Shown: one piece after another, positions 62,070 to 64,000 of the stretch
Layout of the letters: the number at the start of each line of letters is the position of its first letter
Position numbering within the stretch: the stretch's first letter is position 1
Assembly: GCA_964343075.1 (NCBI GenBank)
Contig: CAYFGT010000002.1
Span: 94,196-158,195, forward strand
Reading direction: 5' to 3'
Origin: UBA2588 sp964343075
GTDB taxonomy: Bacteria; Chloroflexota; Dehalococcoidia; Lucifugimonadales; UBA3495
DNA length: 64,000 nt
The notes under the pieces: model-generated
Databases searched by the model: none
The model's input: only the letters and a program-made list of their open reading frames with translations
What the model was told of the DNA's origin: nothing
Program-made: the position numbers and the translations under genes

Positions 62070-63908
62070 ATGGCAAATATACACCCAGAGACTGATCAAA
62101 ATGCTATTCATAGCGAAAGTTTAGAATTATCAAAAAAGGCTAAGGGAATCATACCGTTTTCAGAAGAAGAAGTTGTTAGATTTGAAGCTGAATCAAAAAA
62201 ATATTCAGATGGAGAGCAAGATAACCTTGAATTCACTCCTTTCAGATTGAAGCAAGGAATCTACGGACAACGGCAACCAGACGTACAAATGATACGGATC
62301 AAATTACCAGGAGGAATCATTACTGCTGAAGCAATGGATGTGATGGCTACTATTAGTGAAAAATATGCTCCTTTGCATAAAGGGCACATTACTACTAGGG
62401 AGAATATACAATTCCATCATATACCTCTTCCAGATTGCCCTGATGTGATGAGATTGCTTGGTACAGTTGGACTATCTTCCAGAGAAGCGTGTGGTAATAC
62501 TGTTCGGAATGTGGTTGGTGATGCTATAGCGGGAGTCGCCCATGATGAAATATTTGACCCTACTCCCTATTTAGCCGCATATGTGCGTTTTGGTGTACGC
62601 CATCCTATTACTCAGAGTTTCCCGAGAAAATTCAAAACTGCTTTTACAGGAACCGATAAACAGGACCGTGTTGCAGCTGCGATTCAAGATTTGACATATG
62701 TATCTCAAATTCGTGTCGTAGATGGCAAAGAAGAAAGAGGATTCAAAGTTTTTGTAGGCGGTGGAACTTCGATAATGCCAAGACTAGCGAAACCTCTCTT
62801 TGACTTTCTGCCTGAGAAAGATTACCTGAGACTAGCCCTCGCCATATGGACTGTGTTTAATCAAGCTACAAGCCTACGCAAAAATAGAATGATGGCTAGA
62901 TTGAAAGTTTTGATAGATCGTATAGGCCTTGATGAATTTAAAGTATTGGTAGATGAACAGTTGGCGCTGATAGGAGAAATAGATTTTAAACCTTACGTAG
63001 GCCTGGACAGTAGTCTAGATGAAAATGCTGGAAACACCGATGTCGAAGATATAAGTGCAGAAGTTGCAAATTCTGCGGAATATCAAAAATGGCATAAGTA
63101 TAATGTATCAACTCAAAAGCAAGAGGGGTACAACTTGGTGTATATAAAACCTACTAGAGGAGATTTAGACACAGCTCAATTCAAAGCTTTAGCTGAGATC
63201 ATTCGAAAATACACAGGTGGTCAGGCAAGAGCAATGCAAGAACAAAACATGGTTTTGAGGTGGGTATCTGATTTAGCACTACCTCATGTTTGGAAAGCTT
63301 TGAAGGACATAGGGTTAGCAGAATATGGTGCTCACACTATATTGAATGTAGTATCTTGCCCCGGTACGGATAGTTGCAAACTGGGGATCACATCCTCTAT
63401 GGGGTTGAATAAAGCTATTAAAGAAGAATTAGACACTTGGGACAGTTTGATCGAAGATGAAGATGTTCAAAAAATCCGCATCAAAATGAGTGGATGTCCT
63501 AACGGATGTGGACTGCATCATATTGCTAATATCGGTTTCCATGGTGCTGCTATTAAGGGACCAGATGGTCAGCAAGTTCCAGCTTATGAAGTATTCTTGG
63601 GTGGTAACTACGGTGGACCTAGCGTAGAGGAATCTAGAATAGGAGCCAGAATACCTAAAGTGAAAATCCCCGCGAAATTAGCTCCGAATGTGTTGAAGCA
63701 AATGGTATCGTATTACAAAGATAACAAACAGTCGGGAGAGTTATTCAATAAGTTTGTTGATAGAGTAGGAACTGGTAAGTTTGAAGAATTAGCGAAAGCA
63801 GCACAGGAACAAGGAGAAACGGCTGCCGGTAATTCTGACTTAATAATGGATTGGGAAAGAACCAATTTGTATAAAGTTGAGAGAGGAGAAGGAGAATGCG
63901 CAGTCTAG
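62070..63908 (+). CDS. Siroheme-dependent nitrite/sulfite reductase (ferredoxin type)
   Basis: The 612-residue protein has the duplicated nitrite/sulfite reductase ferredoxin-like fold: LKQGIYGQRQPDVQMIRIKLPGGIITAEAMDVMA, TTRENIQFHHI and GLSSREACGNTVRNVVGDAIAGV in the first half. The siroheme/[4Fe-4S] ligand region is CPGTDSCKLGIT (two Cys five residues apart) and SGCPNGCGLHHIANIGF (last two Cys). It reduces sulfite to sulfide or nitrite to ammonia; the two cannot be told apart without a tree. A strong GAGAGGAAATAATG start. Expression is probably gated by the leader terminator. Confidence 0.93.
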   Translation: MANIHPETDQNAIHSESLELSKKAKGIIPFSEEEVVRFEAESKKYSDGEQDNLEFTPFRLKQGIYGQRQPDVQMIRIKLPGGIITAEAMDVMATISEKYAPLHKGHITTRENIQFHHIPLPDCPDVMRLLGTVGLSSREACGNTVRNVVGDAIAGVAHDEIFDPTPYLAAYVRFGVRHPITQSFPRKFKTAFTGTDKQDRVAAAIQDLTYVSQIRVVDGKEERGFKVFVGGGTSIMPRLAKPLFDFLPEKDYLRLALAIWTVFNQATSLRKNRMMARLKVLIDRIGLDEFKVLVDEQLALIGEIDFKPYVGLDSSLDENAGNTDVEDISAEVANSAEYQKWHKYNVSTQKQEGYNLVYIKPTRGDLDTAQFKALAEIIRKYTGGQARAMQEQNMVLRWVSDLALPHVWKALKDIGLAEYGAHTILNVVSCPGTDSCKLGITSSMGLNKAIKEELDTWDSLIEDEDVQKIRIKMSGCPNGCGLHHIANIGFHGAAIKGPDGQQVPAYEVFLGGNYGGPSVEESRIGARIPKVKIPAKLAPNVLKQMVSYYKDNKQSGELFNKFVDRVGTGKFEELAKAAQEQGETAAGNSDLIMDWERTNLYKVERGEGECAV

Positions 63909-63947
63909 GAGACTGAATTGTATTTATCGCTTCCTCAGATATGACAT

Positions 63948-63953
63948 TATAAT
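63948..63953 (+). promoter_or_regulatory. Possible -10 box of a gene beyond the right edge
   Basis: A perfect TATAAT lies five bases before the 22-bp palindrome. No good -35 hexamer is at the normal distance. Confidence 0.35.
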
Positions 63954-63957
63954 TTCT

Positions 63958-63979
63958 AAGATAGTAGGCCTACTATCTT
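63958..63979. promoter_or_regulatory. 22-bp perfect palindrome, candidate operator
   Basis: The two halves AAGATAGTAGG and CCTACTATCTT are exact reverse complements with no spacer. It would cover the transcription start after the TATAAT box, as expected for a repressor site of the next gene outside the window. Confidence 0.5.
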
Positions 63980-64000
63980 CTATCGGCTTTCCTCGCCACC

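Overview
The window looks like a chromosomal segment of a low-GC, free-living marine bacterium, most probably a SAR202-type member of the Chloroflexota. This is inference from gene content: three luciferase-like flavin oxidoreductases, paired CaiB/BaiF CoA-transferases, paired MaoC-type hot-dog proteins, Ldh2-type dehydrogenase, PrpD-like protein, many MFS exporters, and an RND pump without an outer-membrane partner. No phage, transposon, rRNA or CRISPR array was seen. Genes are dense, with short intergenic gaps. Four tRNA genes are present (Pro-TGG, Arg-CCG, Ser-CGA, Thr-CGT), all with encoded CCA.

Layout. 1-9.2 kb: CoA-transferase pair, HpcH/HpaI aldolase, DUF192 lipoprotein, PfkB kinase, an S26 peptidase-like protein, two MaoC-like proteins, a Gfo/Idh/MocA oxidoreductase and a DHA2 exporter. 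9.2-13 kb: a replication operon on the minus strand, rplI-dnaB-dnaD-like-helicase loader; the loader carries two DnaC-like AAA+ modules in one chain. 13-21 kb: methyltransferase, small membrane ORF, tRNAs, Ldh2-type dehydrogenase, photolyase, flavin oxidoreductase, UMF1-type MFS and a FAD oxidase. 21-26 kb: an RND efflux pump with its lipoprotein adaptor, behind a promoter that overlaps a 21-bp inverted repeat. 26.2-29.1 kb: three genes matching the mycobacterial decaprenyl-phosphoryl-arabinose route (UbiA/DPPR synthase, DprE1, DprE2). 29.1-34.5 kb: small membrane ORF, gamma-carbonic anhydrase, a large secreted metallopeptidase-like protein with 45-bp repeats, a hemerythrin-like protein and a flavin oxidoreductase.

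34.5-39.8 kb: a copper/metal locus: CopC-CopD-YtkA-cytochrome c fusion, a translationally coupled 41-residue membrane ORF and two His-rich exported or membrane proteins. Across a 0.5-kb non-coding gap lies an orphan OmpR-type regulator whose phospho-acceptor Asp is Asn; its promoter spacer holds a 19-bp Fur-box-like inverted repeat. 39.8-50.9 kb: flavin oxidoreductase, exporters, trpG and trpE separated by an oppositely oriented methyltransferase-MFS pair, a VOC protein, quinone oxidoreductase and MmgE/PrpD. 51-55.5 kb: a five-gene catabolic-looking operon (enoyl-CoA hydratase, two-subunit TPP decarboxylase, FAD oxidoreductase, DASS anion transporter). 55.5-64 kb: SlyD-like FKBP, SDR, NYN-LOTUS protein, purL-purQ, YqeY, then a siroheme nitrite/sulfite reductase preceded by a leader that contains a terminator and an alternative pairing, a candidate attenuator or riboswitch.

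The most unusual items are the tandem-AAA+ helicase loader, the Asn-receiver regulator under a Fur-type operator, the leader RNA of the siroheme reductase, and the arabinose-donor pathway in this apparent lineage. Assignments rest on motif recognition by eye; no database search or structure prediction was run.
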